Shown here one piece after another: positions 1 to 14,400 of a stretch of 64,000 bases of DNA. Each line of letters opens with the position of its first letter. Within the stretch, counting starts at the first letter, position 1. A program made the position numbers and the translations under genes. This DNA is from Diorhabda sublineata (lineage: Eukaryota > Arthropoda > Insecta > Coleoptera > Chrysomelidae): assembly GCF_026230105.1 (NCBI RefSeq), contig NC_079485.1, positions 17,408,232 through 17,472,231 on the forward strand. Reading direction: 5' to 3'. A model generated the notes under the pieces. The model saw only the letters and a list, made by a program, of their open reading frames with translations, was not told the origin of the DNA and ran no database searches.

Positions 1-540
1 AGATCCAAAATAAAACGACCTGGTTGACGTTCATTTTGTTTCAAGCAAATTACTAAGAAATCGTCTATGAAAACAAGTGAGGAAAAGAGCGAGACATAGG
101 AAATAATAATAGAATGATGAGAAATCTGATGAACCAAAATTATAAGTTAATGGGGGAATAGAAGCTAATTAGAAAGGTGCAAACAAAGTCAACAACTGCT
201 CATGGGAATTGAAAAAGCGAACGAAAAAATGAAAGAGGAGATAAGTTTTTTTTCAGGAAACCTAGAAAGTTTATGAAGAGAGAACACGAAGAAGAACTGA
301 TGACCAATACAAACCACAATAAAACTTTAATAGACAGAATCAGAACTTCATATCGAAGGATCTTGACATCGATAATAAATCAAGAAATGTGAAAGATGAG
401 GTCTGTAAAGTAGAGACAGAAATTCTTAAAGAAAAAATTTATGTTATTCGGAACAAAACACGATTATAGTCTATTTCAGAAAGTTATCGAGCAATGTTTT
501 GCGTTTAACAGGTACCATTTAACTTTCTATTAGTGCTTCT
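1..540. other. AT-rich stretch, no gene recognised
   Basis: There is no open frame of useful length. The plus strand between about 180 and 430 is purine-rich and reads as short charged pieces rich in K, E, R and N, interrupted by stops. That could be the relic of a coiled-coil LINE ORF1, but I see no diagnostic motif. Confidence 0.3.
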
Positions 541-2200
541 GCCTAATTCCAGCCGTATATCAAATTCGGCTTAACCATGCGCCGTAACGGCAATGGTGCC
601 TTACCCAAAATTTTTAGACCTTTATAAGTATATTTGTTCAGTTTAACGCTTCAGTGTTTGCTGTTAAGTCGTAAATAGTGTTCACAGTGTTATAAGATTA
701 GTAATAAAATGGGGACAGTTACACCAACGAAAATATGTTCCAATAATTCTCCACTATTAGTGAATGAAAAACTTATTTTAAATGTACACGATTGCATAAA
801 ATACGATTACCCGAAATTTACTGTACAAGAAACTGTCGACCGATGTTCCCGAATGACTAGAATTGAAATGTCCACCGTTTTTAAATTATTGTGGGGGAGA
901 AAGATACCAGGCCAAGTGGAACCTCCTAAGAAAAGTCCAGGCAGACCAGTAAAAGTCCTTGATGAAAACACCAAGTGTAATTCGAAGAAAAGTTTACTCT
1001 TTTCATTTTAAAAAAGAAATACCCACCCTAGATAAGATTTTGATGGAGCATGGCCAGGATGACAGTATTCCATTGATAACTGAAAAACTTTTATGAACCA
1101 TTTTGAGAAATATGGATTTTGCCAGGGAAAACCATAACCGTAAAGCACTTTTACTGGAAAGCGATGAAATTGTTTGCTGGTAACGAAAATACTTAAGAAG
1201 TATAAAGCAGTATAGAACAGAGCAGAAGAAAATCTTTTAACTTCATGAGACATGGATTAATGAAGGTTAAACAAAACCAAAAATGAGGCAATAAAAAAAT
1301 ACAACCAGTGCTCGCCTAGCTTTCATGAAAGGCCTGTCAACGGGTATGAAGGTGCCTTCAGTTAAAGGGAAACGACTAATAATTTTCCATATTGGAAGCG
1401 AAGAGGGATTTTTAAAAGAAGGTTTGCGAAACTTTCAGTCGTTTCATACGGTATATTATAACGAGGGCATGGATTCGGATGTTTTTGAAGACTATTTTGG
1501 TGAAATGATAAAATATCTTCCGGCTGATTCAGAAGTAGTTACGGATAACGCAAGTTATCATTCTCGACGCATCTTGGAGAAAACAAGAAATAATAGAATG
1601 GTTAATCAACAAAAGTATTGAATTTGAAGATAATTTGATAAAAAAAGAACTATTAGCTATAGCAAATTTACACAAACATCGTTTTATGAAATAGGCCGTG
1701 GACGATATAGCAGAAAAACATAGTGTAACTGTGCTGCGCACACCGCCATATTATTGCGAACTAAATCCTATAGAACTTATATGGGAGCAAGTAAAAGGAT
1801 TTGTAGCAAGACACAACACGACATTCAAAAAGAAAGACGTTAAGATACTGTTTGATCAAGCCTTTAAGGAAGTGATACCAGAGAACTGGCGAAAAGCAGT
1901 CCATCATGTCATCAAAGAAGAGGATAAAATGTGGGATCTTAACTACTTTATCGATTGGACCGTCGACCCGTTAATTATAACATCAAGAGGAGATGACAGT
2001 TCCTCAGATGATGAAGAATATTTTTTATAATTTAATTTCTGTATTATGTATTTTTTTATAATGTTCAATAAAAAAAGTGTACCTAATACTATGTACATAA
2101 GCCTAATTTTTAATCTGTTAAAATAAAATTCTTTCCTTTTTATTAGTATCCTACCGGCACGCCTTTGGCACAATCTTTTTCTGTGTTTGTTAATGGATAA
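541..2200 (+). mobile_element. DDE_3 DNA transposon, ends uncertain
   Basis: The transposase has about 150 bp of non-coding DNA on either side. GC-richer blocks near 580-610 (GGCAATGGTGCCTTAC) and 2150-2180 (the complement reads GTGCCAAAGGCGTGCCGGTAG) are weakly alike in inverted orientation and may be degraded terminal repeats. I could not define a target duplication, so the boundaries are approximate. A polyadenylation-like AATAAA lies just after the coding end, near 2066. Confidence 0.45.
709..2030 (+). pseudogene. DDE_3-type (Tc1/mariner-like superfamily) transposase, broken
   Basis: This is a nearly full-length transposase of the insect family with a DDE_3 endonuclease domain, readable in pieces across frames. 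Piece one (709-1011) has the N-terminal helix-turn-helix region and a GRPVKV linker. A middle part (about 1005-1320) carries several stops. Piece three (1325-1621) carries the GLSTGMK, LIIFHIGSE and TDNASYHSRR motifs. The last piece (1698-2030) has TPPYYCELNPIELIWEQVK and an acidic serine-rich end (DDSSSDDEE). The second Asp (TDNASYH) and the final Glu (NPIELIW) are present. The first catalytic Asp, expected in LDETWINEG, reads His (LHETWINEG near 1241-1265). Several stops (for example in TEKLL*, IVCW*, INEG*) and a frameshift near 1620 make the copy dead. The spliced length would be roughly 430 residues, normal for the family. The family call is from memory of motifs. Confidence 0.85.
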
Positions 2201-3684
2201 CAATAGGCTAAACCTATATATTGACCCAAACCCGAGTGGTACTACCTGAATTTGATAAAAAGAAATAATTTTACAATGGAATCAATGCCAAACTATGAAA
2301 GTGACTTAAATATTCGTTGGGTCACTCTGTGGTCCCTTTGCATACCTAATGAGATTTTATCACTCTATACCTTTCTGAAATAATTATTAACTATTAAACA
2401 GAATAGAATAGCTCAAATAACCTAAACACAGTAACAATAAGTACGTGTTTGGAATGTAATGTCGACTTTTTGGTAGGACCATTGTCAAATCTAGAAGAAA
2501 CAATGCATATGTACAAAATAGAGGTTTAAGCCTTGCAAAAAACGAATAAAAAGAAAGTTCACAACGAGTATGGAAATGATAATAGCAAATTTTTCTGGTG
2601 TCTGATTTATAATAAGAGGAGAATTAAGGTGTTATTCCTTTTGACGTAATTTCGGACAGACTGTAGAATGTTACAGAGCAAATACAAGAAAATAAAAATA
2701 TGAAATGCACATGCACCTACGGAAAATAAAGAATTGGCACAGAGATGAAGGATGAGTTTCATAAAGATATATGGCACTCTAGAGAAATGTTCAAGGTAGA
2801 ATATTAATATGGAGGTAGGACATATGTATGCTAAGGTGAAACTAATATCGAAAATGTCTAGCACACACTTCGACCATTGAAGAACACATCAAATAAGATT
2901 GATTTAACATAAATGGTTGTATGGAAATGGAAGTAATTTTCACATTCTGGAAATTAGAATCGTTTCTTCCCAATCTAATAATTCAAACTGATTACAATTT
3001 TCCACTCATCACCTAAATATAGATAGAAATTGTATCATTTTCTCACGGCTGCTAAACGGTCGTAGCAGAGATAAAACCAAAAATTTTACTTACTATTGTC
3101 CAACAACTGCTGCCATAAATTGGTCTAGTCTCTTTCTCTTTATGTATCCCAGTATATAATTATTCAGTTTCATATTTATTTCTTGTTTCTCATATCATAT
3201 TATTAGGAAGTAGAATGAAAGACAATGGAACAATTTTTCCTATAGATCCAAATACATTCAATCTCTACTTGTATCGATTTTTTTAAGCGTTATCAATATT
3301 TTTTTAAAAAATGATATCAAACAGTTGGGTTTGGTCTTGTCATACATATTGCCATAAAGAAGAAAGATCTAAAAGATCCTGGCAAAATAAGATTGATTTG
3401 GTAGAAAAATCGCACATGGTTAGCTTTGTTCTTATTTGTACTACCAGAAAAATACCATTAAATAATTTGCACCTCCCTAATATATGGTATTCTCGGAAAA
3501 CCTATACTTCTGGGAGAAAAATAAGGGCTTTTAATTGAATCAAGGAATAAATAGCTTTATTTCAGTTTTTATCATCTAGTTATGTGAAATTTCTAAGATT
3601 GAGAATTAAAAGATTCTTTAGGGCGGATCAGTTGGTCCAATGGTCGTAACTTCTACACATGTATGTTAAAAAATCCTGATTATA
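2201..3684. other. No gene recognised
   Basis: AT-rich DNA with short chance open frames only. The open frame at 3311-3538 (75 codons, from ATG) has no motif I recognise and no splice or promoter support. Confidence 0.4.
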
Positions 3685-4447
3685 GAAAGGAAATGTTTTA
3701 TTGTCAAAATATTGTTCAGAATTTGTACACAAGATCTTGTGAATAACTAAAAAATACACAAATAACTTAAATACACACCTAAAATAAAATCTTAATATAG
3801 AGTATGCATACGAAAACTACAAAGAGGGCATAATAAACTGTTTAAGAGTTTAGTTTCTTGGAAACTGTTCTTAGCGTAGAACAGGTCGAATTAGATGGTG
3901 GTGTTATTTAGTACAAGAAAGATATGGTCTTATGAAGTGCCGTGACATTAGAGTTGCTTCAAGAGAAACTAGTATCTGCAAAAAGACATATAAAGAGAAA
4001 AAATAAAATAGGGCCTAGTATTGAGCCTTGAGACACTCCACATTCTATTGGCTTGCAAGAAGATATCGTTGTATCAACCTTCACAAGCTCACTTCTGTTG
4101 GTGAGGTATGTCTTAAATCATGCAAGAAGTGTTCCTTTGAAATAGTAGTACCGCAATTTGTTCATTAAAATATATGATTTAAACAATCGAAAATCTCAGA
4201 AAAATCAGAAAATTGTGTGATGGTTGTTTAGGAGAGAGAATATACCATCATTTGTGTAATTGTTACATAAAAATACAAATTGATGTGTAGTAAATATTTT
4301 ATATTTAAACAGAAAATATGGAAGCCTTTTTTGGACCACTACCTCAATGATCTGAGACAACATGTTATGAGTGTAATTGGGTGATAGTTCGATGCTTCTA
4401 TCTATTGTCTTACCTTTGGCTGTACAGTTTCCCAGCATAAGTATCAA
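3685..4447 (-). pseudogene. CR1/Jockey-like LINE reverse transcriptase, 3' part and tail
   Basis: On the minus strand 4447-4205 encodes a reverse transcriptase piece (MLSQIIEVVVQKRLPYFLFKY..TTHQFVF). Further downstream (about 4050-4010) is the finger motif QGSILGPILF, typical of non-LTR retrotransposons. The block at 3900-4160 matches 25320-25600 closely in DNA. The low-coordinate end (3690-3790) matches 32340-32470 and should be the element's 3' untranslated end. A block between the QGS motif and the active-site region is deleted relative to the copy at 25.3 kb. It is a 5'-truncated, inactive copy. Confidence 0.75.
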
Positions 4448-7129
4448 TTATTTAACACTTTATATCAGATTAGTTATATCTTTTGATAACACTTCCCTTG
4501 ATGATTCGTGAACCTGAGCTCATGATTGTCTATGAAACTACTTACTAAATTATAAATGTATTGTTTTATTTTCCCAATCAATTGGAATATAGATTGTTGT
4601 TCATTTCCAGCTACGAAATTTTCTAGAGGGATATGAGATTTCTGTAGCTGTGATAGTTTATCGTGAATATATTTTAAAGTAGGGAAATCATAAACAGTGC
4701 AAAAAATTTAGGTACTTTTGATGGTATAGCACTTTCTCGAGCGACATTCTCCATACAGCGGAGAGTACGGTAAATTCGATTGTACTAATTAAATGTCAAT
4801 AATAGCATAAAATTCTTTCAATTTATTAAACATAAATAAATAAAAAGAAAACCCATAAATTCTAACTGACCTGATAGTATAAAATGAAACACAGTACCTA
4901 AATGAGTTATACTATTCAAACCAATTGTATCATTGTCTGATGATCTACTCGTGATTCTTATTCATACCAGAACATGCTAGGGTGACAATGAAAGCCATGA
5001 TGAAATTGGTTTCTGTGTTGTCCAAAATGACAAAAGAGTAAAGACCTAGACTATAAAAGAATAAACAGTCTGGTACACAAGCACTACTTGGTAATTCAAC
5101 TTAAGTTACTTGAAAATTTAATATGTGATTTAGGTATTGTCTAAAAACATTCGCAAACATCAGCATCAATACAAAACGAAACGTGGCTTGCTCTTTATCA
5201 TTAATGAGTATTTAATGAGACTGCTTAAATTAGGTACTCAATTAAGATCTTTTATTCATAACTTCACCATAGATGAAAGTGGTTATATGAAAAATAAAAT
5301 AGCCAAAGTTTTCTTTTCTGCTATAATCTAGCATTAATTTTTTCAGGCGCTCGTTACTTTTATGTTTGCTCCAATTAACAGGGTGCAAATTAGTTGATAA
5401 TGAAAATTTATAGGTGAAACAAATGATTTGATGAAGATGATGATGCAAATGATTTTTGTTTAAATTGAATCAATTTTAGGTTTCCCGAAAGCGCAATTTT
5501 TTTCGCTTTCTTGGGGGTTGCAAATTATTTAATAGTATTTTTCTGGTAGTACAAATAAAAACGAAGTAAACCATACTTGATTTTTCTACGAAATCAATCA
5601 TTATTCTGTACTTTTGATCAAAAGATTGTCGAGACTATCTTCATTATTATGTTGGTAACTTACTTATCGTGTTGCAAGGAGATCGAAAAAATAATGAATA
5701 TGTGCATACCAGTTGTACCGCGCGTTTGTATTCAAGATGTAAACTAAGGTTTGTCTCTTGTCGGATAACCATAAAGTTTCCATTCCATTTCCTGATATTA
5801 TTTTAGTCACATTTTTTCTTTCCTAAACACAAGTACTAAGTTGAATAATGAATAATATGTGTAAATAAAACATATTCTGTATTGCAGTTTTCGGTCAACT
5901 TTTGATAATAATTATCTTTACAATTTCTAAAATAGTGGTTGATGGGCTTATATAGAAGGGAAGTATTATTCAAGAAATATAATCTAAACGAAAGTTTCAA
6001 AACTGAGTGATATTGATTTCTACTTGAATTCCAAACCGGAAGTTCTGAACGGAATGTGCAAATGTTTGAAAGATCTTCTCACTTATTCCTTGAATTCAAG
6101 TTTTTTGTCGTCACGTCAGTGAACTCGAGTGAATAGCTGTATAAAAATACTTCAGGGAGTAAATTTAATGTTGCCCTCGTATAGAGTCTACATATGTGAA
6201 TTCATTGAATAAATTGAATTCTCTGCCAAATACACTCCGACGTGTTGTATTGTCACCCTCAATTTTGTACATAATTTGGTATAAATATGCTGTATGGCTC
6301 TCGTACCAATAGGAAAAAAAAATAAAATATATCAGAAATACAATGAAAGCTTGATATGCACATAATAATCGATATGAATATGCAGAGAATTTTTAATATT
6401 TACGTAACATACTATTAGTAGTTGGTTTATTGTTTGAATAGTTTTTATGTTGCTTTGTTTGTCCAGTTTAGTATGTAGAACAATCGATGTCATGTATTAA
6501 TCATTGCACATATAACTATTGTGAAGTGCTCTATATTGAAAACTACATTTTTGTATCGAAATGACTTAAATAAAACAGTGGAGAATATTTTCATATGGCT
6601 CAATATGTCCGTCGGGGTACTTAAGTCATTGTAAACTGAAATGCACCGAATAAATACTACTAATTAAATATGTTTTTGAGGTTAAGCCTTACCCAAGAAA
6701 TGTTCCATTGTTGAAACTATTCATTTGTAAATATATTGAATATTACAATATTAATCAACCTACCCCATAGATAGATAGAAGTCCAAGCATGTCTGGGGAT
6801 CGAAATATATTTCTCGTACAATCTACATAAGGTGATAGTTTAAATATGAATTTCTTGAGAAATATTTTGAGTAACTGCATAGTTGCAAAAACTCATTTTG
6901 CTGCTATTCCAAAGGCACCTTTAATATAGTCATTGATTTGAATCACAATTACCACAGTTAATTTCATATATGTGACGTGAAGTATATTTGGTAGACTAAG
7001 AGATCCGTTATTGTCCGGTTTAGAGAGCAGATAGCTCATTTAAAATATGGACGGACCAAAGAATGGTATTGGTAAGAAAGTTCGGTATAAAACAAGTGTT
7101 ATTAAGTTTTAATTTACCTTCAGTCTATG
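4448..7129. other. No gene recognised
   Basis: About 2.7 kb of AT-rich DNA. A short near-palindrome (ttcccgaaagcg...cgctttcttggg, near 5482-5516) is present. I see no coding, RNA or terminal-repeat signal. Confidence 0.4.
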
Positions 7130-7215
7130 AAGACTATAACTAGTTTATCGAAACGAGCGTCACATAGTGTAATTGTGAGTGTTGGTGTAAATAGTGTATT
7201 CAGTGTAAATATTAC
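7130..7215 (+). repeat. Interspersed repeat, copy 1
   Basis: A block containing TAGTGTAATTGTGAGTGTTG, preceded by GTTTATCGAAACG and followed by GTGTATTCAGTGT. The same string of motifs recurs inverted at 46365-46465 and 56490-56560. The source element is unknown to me; a retroelement 5' region is a guess. Confidence 0.6.
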
Positions 7216-7379
7216 CAACGGATCCATAAATTCCAACTTAGTTAAAAAGGGATCTATAATTGTTCCATATCATACATCAAGACTCCAATAGCCTTGATGT
7301 AAGAATTTCCGCAACCAGTGAGGATTCAGTTAAATAATGCATATCATCCAGATTAACACTTTCATTACTTCTGACAGTA

Positions 7380-8495
7380 ACCCCATCAGTCTGAAAAACT
7401 TGTTTCCCATTCACGCTCACCATCCAATGTTAATAACCTGTCCGTTGTTCAAAATCTTGGTGATTTGAAATTTGATGTAAAACAAATTCGTGCATGTCAT
7501 CTCAATTGGATCACATAATCTTTCACCATTTAGGTCTTCTCCAGGCCCACAACCAAATTGTAGGTCATAAGGAAGCCTCATTTCACGTCAACAGGACGCA
7601 GGTTTTTTACCCGTGGACTCATTAATAGCTGATCGATAAGCCATTGCAACTAGGGATAGATACTGATCCCAATCTCTCTAGTGGCTGGAAACTAGTTTGG
7701 ACAGATATCTGCCAATAGTCCTGTTCATTCTTTAGACCATTCCATCTAATTGTGGACGTAATGCGGTGATCTTGGACTTCTTCATTTCCAGCTGGTCACT
7801 GATTTCTTGGAACATATGCCTCTCGAAGTTTCTTCCTTGATCGCTCTGGACTTCCAAAGGCACACCATATCGGCTGATAATTTCTTTCACAATACTTCCG
7901 CAACAGTTGTGGTCTCTTCATAAGGGATCGCATAAATTTTCACCCACTCTGTAAAATAGTACATCACGACTAGGACGTATTTACCACCACTGCCTGTCGT
8001 CAGGAACGGTCCAGTGATTTCTAAAGCATTACTCGTAACACAAGTCGAACATTTCTTACACCAGTCGTGTAAATTCTTGTGTATCTCGGCTACTCTCGTT
8101 CTTGGAATGACTAGCTGTCTTCTCTTCTCGAAACCATAATATTTCTCGAGGGTTCTTTTTAAAAGGCCCTTCCAGGACAAGTGATTCCCACATTGAGCCT
8201 CGCGGGTGACTATTCTTCATTAACCACTATAGTTCTTGAAACTACAGCTTCCTAGGATTCGGCTTTGTCACAGTGGGAGCAGTTAGCTGGACACGGTCGT
8301 CTACATAAGTAATCGCCATTTTTATAACTGTAACCGGCTCGATGTTGGATATCGAAGTTGTATTTCTGAAGGCGTTCAATCCATCTGGCAATTAGACTCT
8401 CGGGATTCTTGAACTGCATCAACCACTTGAGGGCTGCATGGTCAGGCCGGATAAGGAACTTTCTTCCATAAAGTTAGTGTTAAAAGCATGTTTTC
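7380..8495 (-). pseudogene. Ty3/gypsy-like pol fragment: RNase H end plus integrase
   Basis: Reading leftward from 8495: the RNase H region (FLIRPDHAALKWLMQF, then an IQHRAGYSYKNGDY-like end followed by a CPANCSHC zinc-like pair), the integrase zinc-binding segment (HDWCKKCSTC, 8075-8040), the integrase core (GPFLTTGSGGKYVLVVM...FTEW) and a later core part (EVQSDQG, then KITALRPQLDGM near 7770-7740). The first catalytic Asp, usually VVMDYF, reads Tyr (VVMYYF). The second (SDQG) is kept. The catalytic Glu after DGMV is a TAA stop. So the integrase is dead twice over. No LTRs are attached. The fragment at 26.2-27.0 kb is a related family copy in the opposite orientation. Confidence 0.85.
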
Positions 8496-11400
8496 CAAGA
8501 TAACCCTCTTAAGTCGTTTTCCATAAGTCTTTCGAATGTCGCGGGATGTCACATATTTTACTTAAAAATATATTTTTTTAGTATTACAAGGGATGAGGTC
8601 CCAATCAGAAACATAAAATATATATGTTATTGGAAAATAATAAGTGCATGTACGGGTACAGTTTGACGAAAGAGCGACTTTTCTATCAAAAAATCACTGT
8701 TGTTGTTTGTTTATTATCTTATAATGTTCAGTCTTTTTTTAAAATTTAAAGAGTAAACATTTGAAAAAATATTTATATATGATTTATCAATTTTTCAATG
8801 ATTATTTCATATAATTATCGTTGAGACTAGTTTTATGTACCTATTTAACTAACAGGTCGGACATTTTCTGTCACTTTGAAAATGCGAGTCCTACTATATT
8901 GTTTGGAATATTCATAATGGAGTATAGAGTAAAAGAAAAGAACATATGTGGCGATGATTCTATCTCTCTATGTTTCAGAACAATATTAAAAAGAGCAGCT
9001 TATAAAAATGAAACAACTAGACAAAGTACATTAATGGTAAAATTGATCTCGTGAAACACTAAAAAATTTTAAAAGTTATTCAATAGAACTATTCAGTTCT
9101 AAAACAATAGATATGTTCTAGAATGAGTTTACAACGCTGGAAATACTTTACAAAAATACAATAGGACCAAGTTCACAAAAGTTGGACAAAAAAGATTTAT
9201 CCACTTGTTAAAAATATATTACATAGCCTGATAATGATATTATAATACGTGCTCGATAGAAATATTTTTCAATTTTCAATTAAAATTGCAGTTAAAATAT
9301 ACCAATGAGTACCAGCAAAAATGAATGCAAAATTATAATATTAAATACATAGATATATCCAATATATAAAAAGATTTATTGCCGTAGTATCTCATCTAAC
9401 AAATGGTGTGTTAGTCCAGGTCGTTCTGAGAATCAATATTTTGCTTCGCACAGATCTCTATATTTTATGTGAAATATTCGACAAGTGAAAGGACAAATCT
9501 CTCAATCTTTTGAAAATACCTTCCGCCTATGATTCACTAAGGACTAGTAACATTGAAGGTTTATGTTTACAAACATAAGACTTTCGTCGTATATATCAAA
9601 TTAAATAAGACAAATTGTGATTATACAAATTCTGTGTAGATTGGTAGATTCAAATATCCCAATTAGGGTGACGACACCCATTAAGCATTTTAGCCAGTGT
9701 TTTCAATAAATTTTGAACCAATTCTCTGATAAACAACACAATTTACACATTTTAATCATGATGTAACTTTAATGTTTAAACTTTACACTTATTTAATGAC
9801 TTTACATTGAGTTACATGTATAAATATATCAAGCATTCAGAATTAACATGGAACGTGTTAATATCTACCTACTGATGGAACTATGCTGCTTTGATTGAAG
9901 TAATCAAAATGAGTTAATCACAGAATTCGCATGAACACTCGCTTATGCTCAACATAGTATATAAGTACTGATAGTATATGTCAAGGTTCTCAATATTTTC
10001 ATTATGTTAATTATATTTATATTATTATGAAAAAGTAAGAAGATTGTTGGAAAAATATGACATCTACGCAATAAAGGAGGATTTAGAAAGACAGTGACAT
10101 CGATTCACATGATGAGATGGAAAACGTTTAGAAACGAACCATTGGGTATAGAGACTGAAGAAGAAAAAGAAGAGAGCCCAACATAGTTTTTAGCATGGGG
10201 AAAATATACAAAGATACGTGAAACGAATAATGTTTTAACCCATATTCTAGGAGTCATATCAAGACTGTCCATTCAGAAGCTAATTCATTGACTGACCTTA
10301 ACTTTGAAACAATAGTAAGATACACAAAGATCAACGAGAGAGTTCATTATACCTAAAATTAATGTTGATATTTATTACTATTAAAATAATTTTAAGATTA
10401 AGATTTCTACGGAAGTCAATGATTAGTTTCTATTTCGAATATAAAATTTTGCTTATATAAGTTTGCGATAATTTTACTTGTGCTTCGGAGGCCCATTGCA
10501 TCGAACTCGGTATTGCGCTCGAAAGATAGTTAATTGATGGAGCAGATAGGTCGAAATTGGTATTGAAGTTGGGTCAAACCCATTGACGGAGGGATTATAG
10601 ATTTCGAGGAATGGGTACCTACTTCTAGAGCCATTAAATATGATAATTACCGTAATCCCAGAAACTATTGTACATTTCTATCTGATTGTTTCAAAGTTTT
10701 TTTCAAGCTTTTGTTTACAAGTTGTAACCATTTTTTTTGACGATAAAGCATTTCTCTCTCCCCAATTGTTCGATAATATTTAGTTATAAACGAACCATTA
10801 CTGCATTACTGCAACTTGTCGTGAAAATTGCTACCAGTGATTTAGCACTATACTAAGTGCTGAGATGTTTTTGAATAATGGAAATTACTAAAGTGTTAGG
10901 GGAAAAGGGCGAGTTAGGTTGGGTTAGGTGAAAAATGGGTTTTTAAGGGTAATTTGAAGTACGTATTAGCTTATGTATCTTTCAGTGATCGATGTATTTT
11001 TTATAATCGGTTATTATACTTGATTCCCAAGCTTTAATAAACGATTTTTATTATTATTTTTTGGGAGCTTCAAGAAAAAGTTAATGTCATTTAATAGGTC
11101 CAAGCTGCTTAAGACACCTATATAAGAAGTTTTATATCGCCTATACAACTATTCTTGTAAGCTCCAAAAGATTCGTGGGAATATGTAGTTATTAAGTTTA
11201 TTAATATATCATTCAGTTTCAATACATCCGTAGGGAGACGTTTAAAAAGTTAGTGATAGTGTCATTTGAGTCTTCTTACCAAACCGTTAACTGAGAAAAT
11301 TGAAAAGAATAAAATAATAAAGAGCTCGCATTCACGTTGTCCAAGCGTTATTTAGAGGTACAAACCAAATTTATTCGTAGCCATATTCTTTCATTATAAA

Positions 11401-14400
11401 GTAATTCTGATGATGGTACAAGTTACAAATTTGATTATCATATTATTTTCACGATTATATTTTTTTACTTGTTCAGAACTAGTCAATTTTAAGGAAATTG
11501 TTGCTGATATACGTCATTGAATTGTAACTTTCTCTTATGGGTGAATTATATGAATAATTGAATTTGCTTACACTCAAAGAGGGATCTACTTTTTTGGAAT
11601 TATCTTAGACAGTTTTCGCAGTGAATTGGATTTTGTTGATAAATTTTGGTGAAATAGTGATCTTTAATGTTTCATGATCAATAATATTTATCCAAAAGAC
11701 GCCTTTTGCATATTATTGAAAAAAAAATTAAAAAGTTCTCGAATATTATATTATTCAACTAAAATACAGCTTTTAAACCGGCAACTCTCTTAAATTAGTG
11801 AAAAGTGGTAAAATAAAATTCTTCACTAATATCATATAATTACTGAGTAGGGGATTATGAAAATAATAAAATATCATTATATTTATATATAATTTTATAG
11901 TTATTTTGTGAATGTTTTGACCACCTCAATAAAAAGGCCAAGTAGAATGGTCCTATTTTGAATACCACTCAGCTTCCGAAAATTGTTATGTAAACGATTA
12001 TTTCTCGTTAATAAAACTAGTGCTACATGGGCAGACCGAGCAAATATGGTAAAATAGAAAGATTTTTGCCTCAACTATTTGTACTAAATATACTCCTTTA
12101 TAACTAATATGTTGAATAATCTTAGTAGAACTGAATGCTACTCAATAAGTAACATACTGATGTTATGAAAAAATAAAAAAACTTTCGAAATAATAAATTT
12201 TATCTTACAGATGATCTGACTTAGACTTAGATATTATAAAAATATTTCAATTGAGTAAAGAAAATTGAAGTGTACAATTCTCAGATACGTTTATGTAAGC
12301 TTATATCATCAAAAATGTACAAATTTATACTACAACTTAACCCAATCTTATATATCCAAATAGAATTTAGGGATGCTCTAAAGTATATTATTGTTTGTAT
12401 TAAAATTTAGATTGAAGTATACCGATTTAATAAAAACCATTGTTTTCAGATACTTACCTGCCTCCTGTACACAGGTACCTGTGACACTTTTTGGTCAAAT
12501 TTACAAGTGAATTTAAAACAACTTTTGTGAAACCGTAGGTTACGTAATTTCGACGAATATACTTCCTCCAATACTATCTAGTTTGGTCCAATTACACACA
12601 GTCAGTTTGTAAAATAAAATTCAACTGGAAGAATGTTCATATGGAAGAAAAAAAGTGTAAAACCCTGTCATTATTGTAATGAAAGGAAAATCGAAGAATA
12701 TGGTTTTAATTACCAACTATTGTATAATGTTGAAAACAGTTTTCGATAAAATATGAGTTTTCCATGAAGCTATCGACAAACTTTATATGAAATATTAAGA
12801 ATATGAAAACAAATTTTTACGTTTTTATTTTATGTGTTAAGTGATAGTTATTACAATTGATTATTTTATTACACTGGATTTACATAATAAAATTTATTGA
12901 TCGAATTCATTACAACGAGTATCATTTCAATCAAACTTAAACATCTTTGATACTATGGAAACATCCAATTGGTGCCAAATACTTAAATACCAATCGTGAA
13001 AAATATTTGAATATGAATTCATACAAGAGTATGCAGAACAAAGACGTTGTTATTAATGCGATTATATACATTGTGAAATTAACGAAAATCACACAAGTAG
13101 CTAAGACAAAATACATATTTTTGAAGTATTTTGTTCCTCAGAAAAGTCGAATTTGAGATCAAACATTTTCATATTTTATTAAATTGAAATGGAATTTATA
13201 TTAGAAATTATGATGATAGAATTTTAGTTAATATTGAGTTTTATTATTAGAAATAAAACTATTGAAATGATAGACAGACAGGACAGTGATATTGAATATG
13301 TGAACACGAAAACTATTCAATTCACAACCACTTTGTTTTATTACGGCCTGTCATATAACATCTACTATCATTAATTAGTCTACTGTACTGTAAAAAAAGG
13401 AATGTATGGTCAAGTCAACATGATCTTCATTAAATTAATATATGGTTTACTACCTCCAAAGAGATAAATATATTTTATCGTATCAAACATTCAAAGGACT
13501 GATTATCTTACCTTTAGGGTACTTATACTTATAAATTATCCACTTTATTAAGGAACTAGGTTATTAGATTAAATTTATAGCAAATCTGTAAGTTTTCGAA
13601 TGCACGTGACCGAAAAATGTAAATAACGCATAGAAATTTCTACGTGCTTTTCGATCTCAAGCTACCGAAAGACTGGCTGCGCGGTAATCGAAGGGCTTTG
13701 GTTAAGTGGGGATAACGCCTTGAGCAGAACTAGCGGCCAATATGACAGGTTTTTCTGAGACAAATTATTTTTGCTGCTACTGTGTTCCATACTTATTAAT
13801 GTTAGTCTAAGATATTTGCAGTTATACACAATGTATATAAAAATGATTAATTGTGTAATTTATAATATAATATAAAACCCACACTAAATGAAAATAGAAA
13901 TTTTAATTGAACTATATTTTTGAGTATATATTGAATGTAAGATTCTGATCAGATTTTCACTTTTTCTGTCAAATATTTTTTATTTGTTTAAAATATTAAT
14001 GTAGTCTTCAAAAACGACCTTTTCCTCTATTTCCTACCAGGAGTAACAATAAAATTTCAAATTAAATTGTGGTGATATCTCTCTTTGTACCTGAAGGTTA
14101 ATTTTTGTTATTATTTTTGTAACTTTGTTTTATATATGTGGTGTTCACAAAATTGTTTTTTCATACTCATATTACTCTATTTTTTTTTCATTTTCTATTA
14201 TTTCTTGAAGTTATTTCGAACAAATATTGTAAATCCCTGGAAATTTATATTTTATGTTTATTTGGGGAACACAATGTTTTTCACCTAGTTATAATTTAAA
14301 AATATAAATTTACTTTTTGAATAGCATAAGCTCCTTTTGACCCAGATTTGTTCCATCAGCATCAGCTGCGTCACCAACAACCAATACTACAGTTGAAAGT

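Noticed and set aside
3622..3665. tRNA-like box (GGATCAGTTGGTCCAATGG)
   Set aside because: No second box at proper spacing and no acceptor stem pairing.
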